64,000 nt of DNA from Candidatus Pseudobacter hemicellulosilyticus (GCA_029202545.1 CP119311.1:248001-312000); one strand, 5' to 3'. Positions 26,246 through 36,500 are shown, counted from the stretch's first letter. Notes: generated by a model from the letters alone, not told the origin. Translations and numbers: made by a program.

Positions 26246-28483
26246 TCAGAATCCGGACAGCGGTTTGCCCCATTGCTTATTGGGCAGGGGGCCCATTTCC
26301 AGTACCAGTTGTCCGCCGTTCAGCAGGTCTTCATGGGTGAACCAGGGTGTTGTCAGTTCTTTTCCGTTCAGGCTGGCTTTCTGGATATACTTATTCACTA
26401 CAGAGCTGTTATTGGCAATCAGCGTGAATTTGTTGCCGTTAGTAAGGTTGATGGTCACTTTACTGAAGACGGGGCTGCCGATGGTGTACAAGGGTTTGCC
26501 GGGGGTAACAGGATAAAAGCCCATGGAGGAGAAGACCACGAAGGCGGTCATACCACCCCCATCTTCATCACCGGGGATCCCGAAAATATTATCCTTGAAC
26601 CAGGTGTCCAGCAGGAAGCGGATGCTCTTCTGTGTTTTCCAGGGGGAATTCGTGAAATTGTAGAGATAGGGAATATGGAAGCTGGGTTCATTGCCCATAG
26701 AGTACTGCCCTACCAGCCCGGTATGATCCGGGAATTTGCTCCAGAACTCGTATTTGGAGCGGCCCAGTCCTTCGGTGAACAGCTGGTCCAGGCGGTTCTC
26801 AAATTTTTCGCGGCCACCCATCAGGGCCATGAGACCGGGAATATCCTGCTGCACCTGCCACATATAGGTCCAGCCATTGTTCTCATCATAATAATCGCGG
26901 CCGCCCATACCACCATCCCAGCGGGGATCAATGGGCAGGAACTCGCCCTTGTTATTGCGAGGCAGGAAGAAGCCGCGTTCTGCATTCCAGAGATTTTTAT
27001 AGTTCATGGCGCGGGGGGCAAAGAGCTGCTTGTCGGCCGTATTGCCCAGTTCACCGGCCATCTCGGCCAGGGCCCAGTCGTCATAGCTATGTCCCAGTGT
27101 CAGGGCCACCGACTGGCGTTTTTCAAAGGGATGAACCGCCGGCTCTGTTTCTTTGGCGCCTATGTCCAGTGAAGGATAGTATCCTTTCTCGTAGTAAAAA
27201 TCTTCCAGCGGGGTCTTGGGGCCGTTGCGCCAGGGCAGCATGGTGGCTTCGGTAGCGCTCTTGCGGTTGCCTTCATAGGCTTTGGCATAATCAATGCGTT
27301 TCAGTCCTTTCCGGTAGGCATCCAGGAACACGATGGTGGGATGGAAGCCGTTCATACAGATATGATCACCAAACAGCACGGGGAAGGTGGGTATCCAGCC
27401 CGACTGCTCATACATGGTGACATAGGATTGCAGCATATCTTCTTCACCGGTGGGGTCCAGGATCATACGAAGCGGGTGATGGGCCAGGTAGGAATCCCAG
27501 CTCCAGTCGTCCACATAAAAAGGCCGCTGACTGCTGCTGTTGATCTTGTTATTATAACCGCTGTAGTACAAAGAGTCTTCCGTGATATTCACCATCCTTT
27601 CATAGGTGCGGTAGAGGGCTGTATAAAAGGACCGTCTTTGTGCCGTAGTACCACCTTCCACCTGGATCTGGTTCATCTTAGCGGCCCAGGCGGCTTTGCC
27701 TGTTTCTGCCAGCTGGCGGAAACTGCGGTCCTTCAGTTCTGCATCAAAATTCTTCCGCGCCTGTTCAGCGCTCACAAAGCTGATGGCATAACGCAGACCT
27801 ACTTCCCTTACCTGCTCCGGGAAACTGATATACACGGCTGCACTGCGGCCGCTGATGGTTTTCCCTTCTTTGGCTACGCCTTTTTCCATGATACCGGGCG
27901 TACCGGCTTCGGTGAACTGGCCGTACAGGTAAACGGGCACGGTATTATGCCATACCTCTTTGCCGGTGATCTCCCTGTCGGATGGAAAGGACCATTCGGC
28001 CTCGGTATTATTATAGTTGTTCAGCAGCAGGGCCTTCTGGCCGGCCGCGGGAAAGCCGAAATTAAAGTAACCTGTTTTATTGCCGGGGGTGAAGTCCACT
28101 TTGATCTCATCGCGGATCAGGTACGTGGAATAAAACCAGGGCTGGCGGACTTCCAGGTCGTGGTCAAAAGGCATGGGCTCGGTATAGCTGGCGTTGCTGA
28201 TGGGACCAAGGGCCGGTTTGATGGCAAATACCTGTCCCAGCCGGTGCGAGACAATGGTCAGCGGGAAGCTGTTAATGGTCTGTGCCAGGAAATCTTTTCG
28301 CTGGGGGGCCATCCGGATCACCTGATTAGGCACCTGCACGGTGGGCAGAGTGGGCTCCAGCAGGAAGCCTACATTCCCGATCGCAGGATCTACATAATCG
28401 AGGTTGGACAGCTGGCTGGTCTGCGGGGTACGGCAGTTGCCCAGCGCTACAATAATAAGGGCTAACAGTATTGACCTTTTCAT
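26246..28483 (-). CDS. GH92 family glycosidase lipoprotein (divergent)
   Basis: A 745-residue lipoprotein (LIIVALGNC, lipobox Cys17). GH92 enzymes are calcium-dependent inverting exo-alpha-mannosidases. The catalytic-acid motif is intact, Glu599 in GNEPSFHIPYLYN, as is the acidic motif GDEDGGGMTAF (639-641) that supplies the base region. But the N-terminal signature is changed: typical members have a G-T-G-xx-GHT-PGA pattern, and here it reads VDPAIGNVGFLLEPTLPTVQ. The start is the ATG at 28483, which gives a proper signal; an ATG at 28585 would place 34 residues before it. It begins the PUL operon, with 345 bases of divergent promoter region before HipB. Linkage specificity may differ from the standard family. 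Confidence 0.88.
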   Translation of the reverse strand: MKRSILLALIIVALGNCRTPQTSQLSNLDYVDPAIGNVGFLLEPTLPTVQVPNQVIRMAPQRKDFLAQTINSFPLTIVSHRLGQVFAIKPALGPISNASYTEPMPFDHDLEVRQPWFYSTYLIRDEIKVDFTPGNKTGYFNFGFPAAGQKALLLNNYNNTEAEWSFPSDREITGKEVWHNTVPVYLYGQFTEAGTPGIMEKGVAKEGKTISGRSAAVYISFPEQVREVGLRYAISFVSAEQARKNFDAELKDRSFRQLAETGKAAWAAKMNQIQVEGGTTAQRRSFYTALYRTYERMVNITEDSLYYSGYNNKINSSSQRPFYVDDWSWDSYLAHHPLRMILDPTGEEDMLQSYVTMYEQSGWIPTFPVLFGDHICMNGFHPTIVFLDAYRKGLKRIDYAKAYEGNRKSATEATMLPWRNGPKTPLEDFYYEKGYYPSLDIGAKETEPAVHPFEKRQSVALTLGHSYDDWALAEMAGELGNTADKQLFAPRAMNYKNLWNAERGFFLPRNNKGEFLPIDPRWDGGMGGRDYYDENNGWTYMWQVQQDIPGLMALMGGREKFENRLDQLFTEGLGRSKYEFWSKFPDHTGLVGQYSMGNEPSFHIPYLYNFTNSPWKTQKSIRFLLDTWFKDNIFGIPGDEDGGGMTAFVVFSSMGFYPVTPGKPLYTIGSPVFSKVTINLTNGNKFTLIANNSSVVNKYIQKASLNGKELTTPWFTHEDLLNGGQLVLEMGPLPNKQWGKPLSGF

Positions 28484-28730
28484 ACGCAAGCGAAAGTATC
28501 GTTTCGTCAGATAATACTGCGAAGAAAATAGATGAGGCTTAATAAAAGGCCTAACAAACCCCTTAACAGGAACATTAATGGTCATTTTTTTGAAAAAAAT
28601 GTCAAGATCAGCTAAAGTAGCTTATACATTATAACATTTTCGGCAAGCCCTATTGCTTCCAATTTTAGTTTAAACAATTTCATTTTTTTGAATGAAAAGT
28701 AATTCATTATAGCCAATTATGATGATTAAT

Positions 28731-28746
28731 GAATGATATATCATTC
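28731..28746. promoter_or_regulatory. 16-bp palindrome, candidate HipB operator
   Basis: GAATGATATATCATTC is a perfect palindrome ending 11 bases before the TTTG (-33-like) element and 82 bases before the hipB start. HipB-type antitoxins autoregulate through palindromic operators, so this is the best candidate. A related half site (AATGATTTATC) overlaps the start codon at 28832-28842. Confidence 0.65.
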
Positions 28747-28757
28747 GCGTAGTCGAC

Positions 28758-28790
28758 TTTGTTGGAGTTCAATATTTTTTTGTATTATTG
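28758..28790 (+). promoter_or_regulatory. HipBA promoter candidate
   Basis: TTTG at 28758-28761 and TATTATTG at 28783-28790, 21 bases apart, resemble the Bacteroidota TTTG / TAnnTTTG promoter with one mismatch in the second box. It lies 38 bases before the hipB start. Confidence 0.4.
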
Positions 28791-28828
28791 TATGATATTT
28801 TACGCATAAATACCGAAAAATAGGCATT

Positions 28829-29173
28829 ATGAATGATTTATCGTACATAACCTCCCTGAGTGATTCAGCTATTATCAGGGAGATCGGTGAGTTTGTAAAG
28901 GCTAAGCGGATAGATAGGAATCTTACCCAGGACGAAGTAGCGGAGCAGGCGGCCGTGAGCCGCTCTACGCTGAGCCTGATGGAACGCGGCCAAAATACAG
29001 CTCTTGCTAATCTACTGAAGGTATTAAGGGTACTTGATGCGCTCTATGTACTTAGCCAATTCAAGGTCACAGAACCAATAAGTCCTTTACAGTTGGCAAA
29101 AGAAGAAGAAAGAAAGCGTAAAAGAGCTTCACGTAATAATAATCGAAACGATAAAGATAACGAGGAATGGTAA
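28829..29173 (+). CDS. HipB-like XRE family antitoxin
   Basis: A 114-residue cytoplasmic protein. The helix-turn-helix spans about 17-68 (GEFVKAKRIDRNLTQDEVAE, then AVSRSTLSLMERGQNTALANLL). A basic, disordered tail follows (KEEERKRKRASRNNNRND). It should bind DNA as a dimer, repress its own operon and neutralise the HipA kinase. The stop overlaps the hipA start by seven bases, so expression is coupled. Base composition is A+T-rich compared with the adjacent PUL genes. Confidence 0.88.
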   Translation: MNDLSYITSLSDSAIIREIGEFVKAKRIDRNLTQDEVAEQAAVSRSTLSLMERGQNTALANLLKVLRVLDALYVLSQFKVTEPISPLQLAKEEERKRKRASRNNNRNDKDNEEW

Positions 29174-30453
29174 AGACGTCTTTTATAAAACTATGGGGTA
29201 AGCGGATTGGCGCCATAGCCTGGGATGAAGGTCAAGAACTTGGCTTCTTCGAATATGATAAAAAGTTTGCCGCCGGTCAGCTTAACGTAGCCCCCATAAA
29301 GATGCCATTGAGCAATCGTGTATATGCATTCCCTGAATTAAGGGCTACAAACACTTTCAAGGGATTACCCGGCCTGCTGGCCGATTCCTTGCCGGATAAA
29401 TATGGTAATGAGCTAATCAATATATGGCTAGCCCGTAATGGACGTCCAGAAAATTCACTTAACCCCGTGGAATTGCTATGCTTTATTGGCAATAGAGGAA
29501 TGGGCGCACTGGAGTTTGAGCCTTCCACCTTAACGGCTAAAAGCAGCTCGAAATCACTGGAGCTTTCAAGCCTGATAGACACTACAATGAAACTGCTGAA
29601 AAATCGGGAGCAGTTTGAAGTGCACACTGATCAAGACATGCAAGATGTACTATTGGATGTACTTAAAATGGGTACCTCGGCAGGTGGAGCCAGACCGAAG
29701 GCCATCATTGCCTACAACGAGGCAACAGGAATGATCCGCTCCGGGCAAACACTTCAGGAGCCAGGTTATGAACACTGGCTTATAAAATTCGATGGTGTAA
29801 ACGATTCGCAGTTCGGTGCAACCTATGGCTATGGACGTGTTGAAATGGCCTACTATAAAATGGCCATCGATGCGGGGGTTGAAATGACCGAAAGCCGGCT
29901 GATTGAAGAAGAAGGCCGGGCACACTTTATGACCAAGCGCTTTGATCGCCGCAATGGCAATGAAAAGCTGCATATGCAGACCTTCTGCGCTATACAGCAC
30001 TATGACTTCAATCAGATCGCCAGTTACAGCTATGAACAAATGTTCCAAACGATGCGTCAGTTAAAACTGAGCTATGCCGAAGCAGAACAGCTGTACCGCA
30101 GGATGGTATTCAATGTATTTGCCCGTAACTGTGATGACCATACCAAGAATTTTGCCTTCCTTATGGACACGGATGGCAAATGGAAGCTGTCTCCAGCCTA
30201 CGATATATGCCACGCCTACCGCCCGGATAGTGAATGGGTGAGTCAGCATAATCTAAGCATCAACGGCAAAAGAAAGGATTTTGTAAAAGATGATCTTCTG
30301 AGTATTGCCAAACAGCATTCAATTCGAAATCCGGAAGGTATCATTACCGAAGTATTGCATACAGTATCAAAATGGCTGGACTATGCACAGGCATATAATG
30401 TAGACGAAAAGCTGGCAAAGGCAATTGATGTAACGCTTATCAGATCAATATAA
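29167..30453 (+). CDS. HipA domain serine/threonine kinase toxin
   Basis: A 428-residue HipA kinase. HipA toxins phosphorylate glutamyl-tRNA synthetase or other targets and stop translation, producing dormancy. Key sites are seen: a Gly-rich loop GTSAGGARPKA with Ser171 at the position of the self-phosphorylated serine; a catalytic loop RNCDDHTKNF with the candidate catalytic Asp323 followed by His325 and Lys327; and LSPAYDICH for magnesium binding. The full length includes the N-terminal HipA_N domain, in contrast to the split HipS/HipT form. The catalytic residues look intact, so it is probably active. It is followed by a hairpin at 30461-30489. Confidence 0.9.
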   Translation: MVKTSFIKLWGKRIGAIAWDEGQELGFFEYDKKFAAGQLNVAPIKMPLSNRVYAFPELRATNTFKGLPGLLADSLPDKYGNELINIWLARNGRPENSLNPVELLCFIGNRGMGALEFEPSTLTAKSSSKSLELSSLIDTTMKLLKNREQFEVHTDQDMQDVLLDVLKMGTSAGGARPKAIIAYNEATGMIRSGQTLQEPGYEHWLIKFDGVNDSQFGATYGYGRVEMAYYKMAIDAGVEMTESRLIEEEGRAHFMTKRFDRRNGNEKLHMQTFCAIQHYDFNQIASYSYEQMFQTMRQLKLSYAEAEQLYRRMVFNVFARNCDDHTKNFAFLMDTDGKWKLSPAYDICHAYRPDSEWVSQHNLSINGKRKDFVKDDLLSIAKQHSIRNPEGIITEVLHTVSKWLDYAQAYNVDEKLAKAIDVTLIRSI

Positions 30454-30460
30454 AAGCACG

Positions 30461-30489
30461 AAGGATTGCCTGTACCGCAGGGAATCCTT
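30461..30489 (+). terminator. hairpin after hipA
   Basis: AAGGATTGCCTG pairs with CAGGGAATCCTT around a short loop (TACCG). It lies eight bases after the stop codon, but the T tract is poor (TTTGTAAT), so it may be a weak terminator or an RNA-stability structure. Confidence 0.45.
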
Positions 30490-30508
30490 TGTAATATCTC
30501 CAGTCAGG

Positions 30509-30675
30509 TCTCCAACAGGTTGCCCCGGGCCGATGGGCAAAAAGACCGGCAGCAACGACAACCAGGAACCAGCAATTTTTGGGACGAACCAGGGACCGGA
30601 AAAACAAGTCTACAATAGTTTACCCGGAGCCGATGCGCAACGCGGCCAGCAACGGCGATAACCAGGAACCCAATT
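30509..30675. repeat. two ~70-bp imperfect direct repeats
   Basis: Copy 1 is 30509-30579 and copy 2 is 30608-30675. Both start GTCT-CAA, pass through GCCGATG-GCAA and CAGCAACG and end AACCAGGAACC..CAATTT. I estimate about seven in ten positions identical, with small indels. The gap between HipA and the next gene (30454-30681) is otherwise empty. A weaker, possibly related GGCCGGCAGCAGCG occurs at 58889-58902. Confidence 0.55.
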
Positions 30676-30681
30676 TGCTCC

Positions 30682-33270
30682 TTATTTAATGATCTCATTG
30701 AACGACTGACCAAACTCCTCCTGGTAAATCTCCTTGTACTCCCGGGTGAACCGGGTGAACAGCTCACTGGCGAGGGAATGCCTTTTCAGCGCAATCAGGC
30801 TTTGGCATTTATACCGCAGGGCATCTTCATTCAGGTGATCAAACCGGAAGATGGTATTGGTAATGGCGATGATGGTTTCCGCTTCCCCCGGCAGACTGGC
30901 GGCCCGGATGTACCGCAGGCCGGTATCAATGACGGTATTGGATACGGCCGACTTAACATCATCCAGCCAGCCATATTCCGTTTGCTGCAGGAAGGCGCCC
31001 CGTTCCAGCAGATGTAATAATTTTTCCATATCGGCTTTGGCCAGCACCTGTGTGCCGCCAGTCAGCTCCAGGAAGTCCCGGTAGTCGATATGTATCTTTT
31101 CATCATTTGTTTTGAACTGCCAGTGGCTGCCTTCCTTGGCTACGGTCACTTCGCCCAGCCTGGCCAGGATGGTCTTCAGTTTCGCAATATTGACAGAACG
31201 GTTGTTCTTGGCATCTTTGAGCGGCTTATCATGCCAGAGCAGTTCATCCAGCGTTTCAGAGGTAATGCCCTTCCCATTGCGGATAGTATCTATCAGGATC
31301 AGCAGGAATAACTCCCGGAGCAGGGGTGGGAAGGATTTTGTCAGGTCATTGCCTTCGCCATCCAGCACCTGGAACTGCCCGAAGAGATGGATGGCCGGCA
31401 GCAGCGGCGCGGGGTCCATCATTGCCGGCAGCTCCTGTTCCTGCGTAGCCATGAGCGGAACGGTCAGCCCAGTGTTAGCCGTAGTATCCGGGGTCGGTTC
31501 AGCAGCAACAGGATTGTCCGGCATTTCCTGTTGTACCCCGCCAGCCTTTCTCCGGCGAAGCCACCAGCCCAGAACTACCGTCAGCAGGAGCAGTGCGCCA
31601 GCAAGCACCCACCATTGCAGCTGCCCCGTTTTGCTGACGCCGGTTGTCAGCACAGCTCCCAGTTCTTCCGGAGGAAAATCAATAGTATAGATCCGCACCT
31701 GCGTTTTCTTCACCCTGTCCTCCTCACGGGAGAAGAAAAGGGTCACCACCAGCAGCTGACGGCTGCGCGGGGAATAGTAGAGGTCGGCGAAGGATTGTAT
31801 ATCCTGAAAGGAATAAGGGATCGTAGTACCCATATAGACCAGGCCGGGCTCATCCAGGCTGCCCTGCACCAGCTGCAGCTGGCTGTCGAAGATATCAGGA
31901 CGGAAGATCAGTCCATAATACCTGCGGGCGCCCGGCTCCACCACCAGGCTGTTGGCAAAAGCGAAAGGCCCTTTGCTGGAGTCCAGTGCAAAATGCCGAT
32001 GAAAAGATCGACTGCGGACATCATAGCTGAACAGGTCATAGTAATAGCCGGGGTTCAGCATCTGGTCGCCGGTAGGACTGCCATACCCGCCCAGTATCCA
32101 GGCGGTATCACCAGCGGGATTAGCGCCCAGGGCGGCCATATAACGGGGCGTCAGTCTTTGCCCGCCCGTGCTGATGGTATCCCATTGCCGGGTAACCAGG
32201 TCATAACGCTGTACACTGTTCTTATAACGCAGCTGTCCATAGCCCGCTATAATATATAAGGCAGAATCAAGAGGCGAGATGAATTTGTTGGCATGCCAGA
32301 ACTCAGTGAGCACGGAATTGGGAAAATTACTTTCCCATTGGCCGCTGCCGGTATGAAAGCCTACCACGCGATGCTGGTCAATAAAAATATCCAGGAGCTG
32401 GTTGTGAAGGGTATCATAGATAGCCTGGTTGCCCAGCAGCAGGTTCTCATACTGGTAGGGAACAGTTTCCGGCGGCCGGCCTTCCTGCCCGGGACGAAAA
32501 GTCCAGAGTGAATCCGAGCCCGCTACATACAGCAGGTCCTGCCGGCTGTCAAAAGCCACACCGGCATTACCGGCCACGGTCAGCTCAGCGACCATTTCCC
32601 AATGCAGGTGCCGGGGACGGATCCAGACGGGATTGGTGATGGCAGCGCTTCTGTTGCCCAGCAGGTCTTTACTGGTAGCACCGCTGGTATCTGCCAGTGG
32701 CCAGTGCAAACGCTCCTTCCCCTGGTCATAGAGCCGGATATCCCGGATGCACATGGGCGGATTATCGCGGGTATTCAGGCGGGGATGATCATTGGCGCCC
32801 CATAACAACTTAAAACAGCTGCCGCGGAAGGCAACTGCCGTTGTTCCTGCTGAACGCCCATTCACAGACAGTTCCGCCGTTTTCTGAGCCGGGTCCAGCT
32901 GCAGGCTGAAGCGGTTCCAGTGATTGAACAGGGAATCGGTGGGAAGGTCAAAGACAATGCTGGTCAGCTGCTGGCCTACCACCAGCTTGAAAGTATTCTG
33001 GCTGCAGATAAGATCAATATTCTGCGGCCCGTCCAATAACCTGAATATATAACCGAAGTATACCAGCTGATTGGGCTTGAAATACATGTCAAAATCCAGC
33101 CGGACCGGACCGGTAAAACAAAGGGAATCACCCGGGGAGAGATCAAGGGCCGTTCTTTTTTCCTGTACTACGTTGTGGCTGTTGAAAGAAAGCCCATAGG
33201 ATTGCGCCTGGAGGGCACAATCGGGGACAAGTAAAAGCAGCAGGATAATTACAATCGTACATCGGTTCAT
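30682..33270 (-). CDS. membrane-anchored regulator: LamG- and Kelch-like sensor, transmembrane helix, winged-helix output
   Basis: An 862-residue protein with signal peptide (1-22), then an extracytoplasmic part of about 530 residues. An N-terminal region (about 45-150) looks like a LamG/concanavalin sandwich, and the following region contains Kelch/galactose-oxidase-like blades (YIIAGYGQLRYKNSVQRYDL, ILGGYGSPTGDQ). One transmembrane helix lies at about 553-575 (WWVLAGALLLLTVVLGWW, then RRRK). After a Pro-rich linker the cytoplasmic C-terminus (from about 629) starts IHLFGQFQVLDGEGNDLTK and reads like a SARP/OmpR-type winged helix (SETLDELLWHDKPLKDAKNNRSVNIAKLK). The likely role is one-component signalling: sense an extracytoplasmic ligand and bind DNA. 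The order is unusual; domain names are judged from patterns. Gene targets are unknown. Confidence 0.75.
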   Translation of the reverse strand: MNRCTIVIILLLLLVPDCALQAQSYGLSFNSHNVVQEKRTALDLSPGDSLCFTGPVRLDFDMYFKPNQLVYFGYIFRLLDGPQNIDLICSQNTFKLVVGQQLTSIVFDLPTDSLFNHWNRFSLQLDPAQKTAELSVNGRSAGTTAVAFRGSCFKLLWGANDHPRLNTRDNPPMCIRDIRLYDQGKERLHWPLADTSGATSKDLLGNRSAAITNPVWIRPRHLHWEMVAELTVAGNAGVAFDSRQDLLYVAGSDSLWTFRPGQEGRPPETVPYQYENLLLGNQAIYDTLHNQLLDIFIDQHRVVGFHTGSGQWESNFPNSVLTEFWHANKFISPLDSALYIIAGYGQLRYKNSVQRYDLVTRQWDTISTGGQRLTPRYMAALGANPAGDTAWILGGYGSPTGDQMLNPGYYYDLFSYDVRSRSFHRHFALDSSKGPFAFANSLVVEPGARRYYGLIFRPDIFDSQLQLVQGSLDEPGLVYMGTTIPYSFQDIQSFADLYYSPRSRQLLVVTLFFSREEDRVKKTQVRIYTIDFPPEELGAVLTTGVSKTGQLQWWVLAGALLLLTVVLGWWLRRRKAGGVQQEMPDNPVAAEPTPDTTANTGLTVPLMATQEQELPAMMDPAPLLPAIHLFGQFQVLDGEGNDLTKSFPPLLRELFLLILIDTIRNGKGITSETLDELLWHDKPLKDAKNNRSVNIAKLKTILARLGEVTVAKEGSHWQFKTNDEKIHIDYRDFLELTGGTQVLAKADMEKLLHLLERGAFLQQTEYGWLDDVKSAVSNTVIDTGLRYIRAASLPGEAETIIAITNTIFRFDHLNEDALRYKCQSLIALKRHSLASELFTRFTREYKEIYQEEFGQSFNEIIK

Positions 33271-33471
33271 ATCGGCAAATTGACCGTAGCGATCCAGGCA
33301 GTTAGCGGTCAGTTGCTAAAATAAGGATTTAATGTTATTCCTGCCAGGGCATTCGCCCCGGGCTGGCTGCGGGCGGGCAATGCAATGCCTGTTTCAGCTG
33401 CACATTCCAACACCCTTTACCTCCGGGCAACCTGTTGCAACGATCCTGCTGCAATGGGAATCCAAACAAAA

Positions 33472-33497
33472 AGGGTGTCCCTGGTCCGGGACACCCT
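33472..33497 (-). terminator. terminator after the giant T9SS protein gene
   Basis: AGGGTGTCCC at 33472-33481 and GGGACACCCT at 33488-33497 form a perfect 10-bp stem with a six-base loop. On the minus strand it is followed by TTTTTGTTTGG. It lies 41 bases past the stop at 33538. Confidence 0.85.
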
Positions 33498-33537
33498 CCT
33501 GTTCAAACGGATAATGAAGAAATGGTTATGGTTTTAT

Positions 33538-36500
33538 TTAATGTTTTATAAATGGTTTTGATTCCACCTGGTTATCCTTTCGGATAATGGTCAATATGTA
33601 CATGCCATTCCGAAGACTCCCGGTCTCATACCGCATGGCTGCATTGGGCCTGGTGACCAGCAGGGTCCTGCCATCGGCGGTACTGATCCTAAGCTCACGC
33701 ACTTCAGTTGCGCTGATCCGGTCCACACGCAGGAAACTGCTGACAGGATTGGGATAGATGGCCCAGTCGGCGCCGGTCTTCCGGTTCACCCGTACAATAG
33801 TACTGTACTCATAGCGGCCATCCAGGTCCACCTGCCTGATGCGGTAGTAGAGGATACTGCCCGCAGGTGAGCGGTCCAGGCTGGTATAGCGGTGCTGTCC
33901 GGCGCTGTTGTTGCTGGGCAGTTGTGTGATGGACTGGAAGCTGATACCATCCGTACTGCGCTCCACTTCAAAATGAGCCGTATTCACTTCATCGGCCGTG
34001 ATCCATTCCAGCTGCACGTCATTGTTCACCGGCTTCGCCGTAAAGGAAAGGAAGCGCAGGGGCAGTGGCGCAGTATTGCTGGTGACACCAAAGGGCGAGA
34101 AGCTGGTATACCCTGCCTGTTGCAGGCTGAACCGGCCATCGGTCTCCTGTATGGCAGCCTGCAGCGTACTCAGCAGCCAGGAGCTGGTATAGTGGGCCAT
34201 CCTGCTGGCGCTGCGCTGGAAGCCCTGCTGCTCATGCGTGCTGTCCCAGAAGAATTGCAGGGTGACATTACTGCCGCCGGGCACTGCTTCGTCAATGAAC
34301 CAGGTGCGGTTCACGAAGCCTGTCTTCACCGTATCCCCACCGGTACCGGCACTGAGCACATAAGGCGCTACGCCTACTGAGAAGTGGTCAGGCGTACCGG
34401 AATTGTTAATGCTGACAAAGTTGGGACTGTTGAGTGCAGCACCTACCGGGAAAATATTGACAGCATTGCTGTTCTCGAAGCGCAGCCTGCCGGTTCCATT
34501 GGTCACCACAAAGTGGGCGCTGTCGAATTTTGTGATACTGCCTTTTACTACCAGGTCATAATCGCCCAGTACCAGCTGACCGCCGATCCAGCCCGGGAAC
34601 TGCTCAGGCAGGGCGGCTTCCATATCCAGGTTGCCGTCCACGGTCACCGATGCTTTCAGCTGCTGCACCGTACTGAAGGCCAGCGTATCGGTATTGTTCA
34701 GCTGGTCAAATTCCTGCGGCGTACAGCCATAGATCTCGGTGATCACAGTACCACGATCGGCATTGATGCGCATTTGTTTGCTCACATCCATGGTCTGTCC
34801 GGCAGCCAGCGTGAAGTAGGTGCTGTCCTTGCCGATCAGCATACCACTGATATCATAGACCAGGAAGCGCACCCAGGCCGATCCTTCCTGCGGACCGTTG
34901 TTCTTCACGTTGAAGATCACGGATACTTGATCGCCCGAACTGAAGCCACCGGGGTTGAAGCGGATGGCCCCAGCCCTGCTGCGCGCCATATCGGGTGCAT
35001 CACCCACTATCAGCGCACGGGTAGCTTCGTTATTGTCCTCGCGCTCTTCCAGCATCGTATTGTCCGGGTCCACTACGATCTTCATCACCTTGGTACCTGC
35101 AATGAGGGAGCCATAGGTATCAGATGCTTCAACGGTAGTGTCCTGGCCTGGTAACAGCGCGTTGAACGGTATGTCCTGCCCTACCTGTATGCCATCCACC
35201 AGGAAGCGCATGACGTTGGCGGTGGACACTTTCAGGCCCACGTTCTTCACTGTACCCACCAGGGTGATGTTCTGCCCGGGGTTGGGGTTGAGACTGCTGG
35301 GTGAAATGTATTGCGACAATACCTCCAGGTCCGGGTTGGCATCCACCACGCGGATATGGAACTCCCCTTCATTGTCCAGCTCATTGGACTCACAGATGGT
35401 ATTGGCCGTATCCAGGATGAGTTTCACGATATAATTACCCGGTGTTTCAAAATTATGGGTCAGGCTGGCCGGCGCCGCAAAATCGATCCCGGCCCGTACA
35501 TACCCTACATTATCCTTTCCGATATGCGTACCGTTGAGTGTAAAGCGCACCGTTACATTCCGCACATCGCGGGTACCCATATTCAGCACCTGCGGATGGA
35601 AAGTGGAATTGGTATTGATCCGCACCACCACGGGATTGGCGGCAGAACCTGGCCGGCCCGGCACCTGTGATGCGGACAGCTGCGCTTCAAAAGTGATCGT
35701 ATGTGTATTATTGCTTTCGCCGCTTTCATCCACCGTATTGGTAGCATCTGCGATAGCCTGCACAAATACTGCACAATCAAAATCCTCCGTGGTCACGGTA
35801 TAAGGATCGGAGCTGACCGTTGTGCTGCCCCTGGCAGCCAGGCCATTCACTACCTTATCGGCGCCTATCTGCACGCCACCCGCCATAAAGCGGACCACAA
35901 AGTTACCGGTAGCTGTACCACTGTTATCCACCGTGGCCGTGAACACCACCGTACTGCCGGGACTGGCAGCTGTGGGCGCCACGCTGATCTTCGGTATGGT
36001 CAGGTCGGGTTTGGGAACCAGGAAGGCCGTTTCAAAAACGTTATTGCCTTCATCTGTTTCCGATACTTCGCCTTCCACATCAGTAACAATGCGGATAAAG
36101 TGCATCACGCCTTTGGTCAGACCGGCATCGGAGAAGCTGATGAACTGTTTGTCCTTTCCGCCAAGGCTGCTGATCCTGCGTTCCTGGATCTGCACCCTGT
36201 TCCCATTGGGAATAGAGTCAAAGACCCGTACCAGGTGTGTGCCGGCTGGCCCGCATTTCAGGTTGGCAGCCGCATAGCTGAAGGAGGTAAACCCTGTCAG
36301 CTGGAAATCGGTGATGCCCAGGTCCGGGCGATTGTCTTCCGCCAGGATAGTAGTAGAACCATACCCCGACATGGCCATCCGCTGGCCATGATAGATGGAG
36401 CTGGGTATCTGGAAGTATTCCACATAAGTATAATTGCTCCGGGCCTCTATCACATTGGGCCCTGATTCATCCAGGCTTACAGACACCGGGAAGGTCTTCA

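Larger units (their letters stand above)
28484..28828. other. divergent promoter region between PUL and HipBA
   Basis: This 345-base A+T-rich stretch has no gene. It holds the PUL promoter (leftward) and the HipBA promoter (rightward). Visible elements are a 16-bp palindrome at 28731-28746 and a promoter-like TTTG (28758-28761) plus TATTATTG (28783-28790). No clear PUL promoter box is seen on the minus strand. Confidence 0.5.
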
